64,000 nt of DNA, from the NCBI GenBank assembly GCA_902749685.1, contig CACVKW010000771.1, forward strand, positions 122,689-186,688. Reading direction: 5' to 3'. Below the pieces are notes generated by a model, which was not told the origin of the DNA, did no database searches, and was given only the letters and a program-made list of their open reading frames with translations. This document shows positions 62,697-64,000 of the stretch, one piece after another. The translations under genes and the position numbers were made by a program. How positions within the stretch are numbered: position 1 is the stretch's first letter; each line of letters opens with the position of its first letter. The stretch comes from Olavius sp. associated proteobacterium Delta 1 (GTDB taxonomy: Bacteria > Desulfobacterota > Desulfobacteria > Desulfobacterales > JAFDCJ01).

Positions 62697-62786
62697 GTTT
62701 TTAACCTATTGCAATAATTCGTGGTTATTCGTGTCAATTCGTGGCTAACTAATTTTTGAAAGGCTAAAATCATACCCTAAAAGCTA
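62697..62786 (+). repeat. Interspersed repeat family A, copy 2
   Basis: Matches 1658-1747 in orientation and sequence pattern (ATTCGTGTCAATTCGTGGC, then AGGCTAAAATCATAC). It fills the gap between the MFS start and the end of the B12-activation gene. Confidence 0.6.
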
Positions 62787-63461
62787 TTTCTTAATTCCAT
62801 ACGCTTCAGCCAATTTCAGACTATATTTTGCTTTGCGTGAATCACATCTTTCTCGCGGGCACAGCTGGCAGCTGAAAAAGGATGTTTCGGTGGGGAAATA
62901 TATACCGGATACGGATTTGGCCGGCAGCATCAATAGACTATCCGTTAATTCCACCCCGATGGATGCCTGCACATCGCCGAGAAGTCTAAATAAAGGCTTT
63001 TGCTGCTCGATGGGCCAATTCGGCAGGGAGCCCGGTGCCATAAAGGCTGTTTTTTCGATGGCATATTGCTGTTTTAAATGCCCCTTTAAGGCCAGTCGCA
63101 CCTGGTTCAAAGCAACATTGCCGATGGTATCAAGATAAAATTTTTCTAATAAGTCGTTGCAGGTGTCCAATTTTTCGCCAATTTTCTTCCCAATAGTAAT
63201 AACAAACGGAAAAACTCTTTCAGCGTGCTCCAGGTTCTTGCGCAATACATTGCTGATAAATTGCAAACCCTCGACGACAACGCCATCATCCAGCTTTTCT
63301 TCGATATAACTGACCTTGTACAGCACCCTGGCTTCGACCAGGGGCTGGGCAGTATCGACAAGATCCTGAACGGAATTTAAGTCGCGATCCCGTTTCAGAT
63401 GGAGTCTTCTACGAACCGCCTCAAAGTCTAATTTGATTTGAATATTTTCTAAAATTGGCAT
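62784..63461 (-). CDS. Stand-alone vitamin B12-dependent methionine-synthase activation domain protein
   Basis: 225 aa. The MetH activation-domain fold is seen in SVSGIYFPTETSFFSCQLCP near residue 183 and in the helical part (FVITIGKKIGEKLDTCNDLL). The C-terminal cysteines (CQLCPRERC) are like a metal-binding site. In relatives from Desulfobacterota the lone activation domain stands beside corrinoid methyltransferases and reactivates cob(II)alamin. No methyltransferase is in the window. It is not a fragment: it has its own start MPILENIQI. The stop is TAG. Confidence 0.85.
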   Translation of the reverse strand: MPILENIQIKLDFEAVRRRLHLKRDRDLNSVQDLVDTAQPLVEARVLYKVSYIEEKLDDGVVVEGLQFISNVLRKNLEHAERVFPFVITIGKKIGEKLDTCNDLLEKFYLDTIGNVALNQVRLALKGHLKQQYAIEKTAFMAPGSLPNWPIEQQKPLFRLLGDVQASIGVELTDSLLMLPAKSVSGIYFPTETSFFSCQLCPRERCDSRKAKYSLKLAEAYGIKK

Positions 63462-63526
63462 TGCTACACTTCTTTTTCTTAGGTGATAGTATTAAGGAAT
63501 GGATTCTATTTAAGTATTTTTTCTTT

Positions 63527-63778
63527 GACAGGATCTACAGGATGAACTGGGTTTTATCACGATTTCCGGATGAAATCGTGATAGCAGCATCCGCCTGCCG
63601 GCGGAGCTTCGGAATCTGCATTACCAAAATTGGGTGCGCCATGTTTTATCGATCCCTTGTGGATATAAACGGTGTCATGATAGTGGCCATCACTCTTTCC
63701 GCGAAGCGGATTGCATATTTGCGGTTTCATCCGGAAACCGCAAATCTCAAATATCCATATAATCCTGTAAATCCTGTC
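63527..63778. repeat. GACAGGAT inverted-repeat element, long form with paired hairpins
   Basis: Outer arms GACAGGATCTACAGGAT (63527-63543) and AATCCTGTAAATCCTGTC (63761-63778). Inside are two perfect hairpins. TATCACGATTTC/GAAATCGTGATA (63555-63566, 63572-63583) has loop CGGAT. TTTGCGGTTTC/GAAACCGCAAA (63718-63728, 63734-63744) has loop ATCCG. The loops are reverse complements of each other. TCCGC/GCGGA (63698-63709) is a third stem. No protein is encoded. The 539-bp region 63462-64000 otherwise shows nothing I recognise. Confidence 0.6.
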
Positions 63779-64000
63779 TAAAATAAAAAAAAATTAGAAT
63801 CTATTCAACTTTTCTTTATACGCAATGCATTCCATTGCGCCGATGGGTTTAATAAATGCTTCTGAAGGACAAGATTTTTCCCAAATCTGCGCTACTTAAT
63901 CTAACTTACATTTCGCACTTGTAAAAAGAAATTTCAGGAATTATGCGAGTTATGCTAATTATTGCTCTAACTTGCTTATATTACAACGAATAAAAAAATC

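Overview
The window reads as a chromosomal segment of an anaerobic Gram-negative bacterium, most likely of the Desulfobacterota (former Deltaproteobacteria). This is inferred from gene content (hemerythrin, split class I fumarase-type dehydratase, five-gene Liv transporter, stand-alone B12-dependent methionine-synthase activation domain, lipoproteins, Tat substrate), moderate GC, and short interspersed repeats of a kind I associate with that group. No rRNA, tRNA, CRISPR array or insertion sequence was recognised.

Left part (0-7 kb): a hemerythrin protein, a nucleoside deoxyribosyltransferase-like protein, RecQ, a four-helix-bundle protein, an ERCC4/XPF-type nuclease and a large nucleotidyltransferase-fold protein. 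Next comes a restriction-modification island (7-24 kb). A plus-strand type I operon runs half-size HsdS, HsdM, RhuM, HsdS, AlbA_2 protein, HsdR, YgjP-like protease. Its rhuM and hsdS are each broken by one in-frame TAG. A second, minus-strand type I operon (hsdM, fic, hsdS) is decayed. An XRE-ImmA/PIN toxin-antitoxin-like pair follows. About 250 bp of debris near 23.5 kb still shows rhuM, AlbA_2 and ygjP scraps in the same order as the intact operon.

Middle (23.7-34 kb): a histone-deacetylase-fold enzyme; an operon of a flavodoxin-SCP2 fusion, a secreted DUF2141 protein and a Tat-exported FAD oxidoreductase; a 2TM protein with a LytS/LytR-type two-component pair; a VC0807-like membrane protein; a phospholipase-D-like protein; and a glycerophosphodiester phosphodiesterase.

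34-48.5 kb is a Ugp-type (glycerol-3-phosphate/sugar) ABC transporter locus. It has an intact ugpB-A-E-C set, a second intact ugpE and at least two decayed permease cassettes. With it go a mevalonate-kinase-like GHMP kinase, a DHH phosphoesterase, an M20 peptidase, a LacI regulator and a lipoprotein phosphodiesterase. Four near-identical palindromes (GTTTAnCGnTAAAC) in front of the regulator, the second ugpE and the DHH-kinase pair define a probable regulon.

Right part (48.5-64 kb): an SppA-like S49 peptidase, a DinB-like protein, a collapsed DUF1850-TRAP gene, a LivKHMGF transporter with a terminator after livK, a two-subunit Fe-S dehydratase with a creatininase-family hydrolase, a TA-like gene pair, an MFS transporter and the B12-dependent activation protein. 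Interspersed repeats of four families lie between genes here. A recurring theme is gene decay: five recognisable genes are interrupted by in-frame stops and all five stops are TAG.
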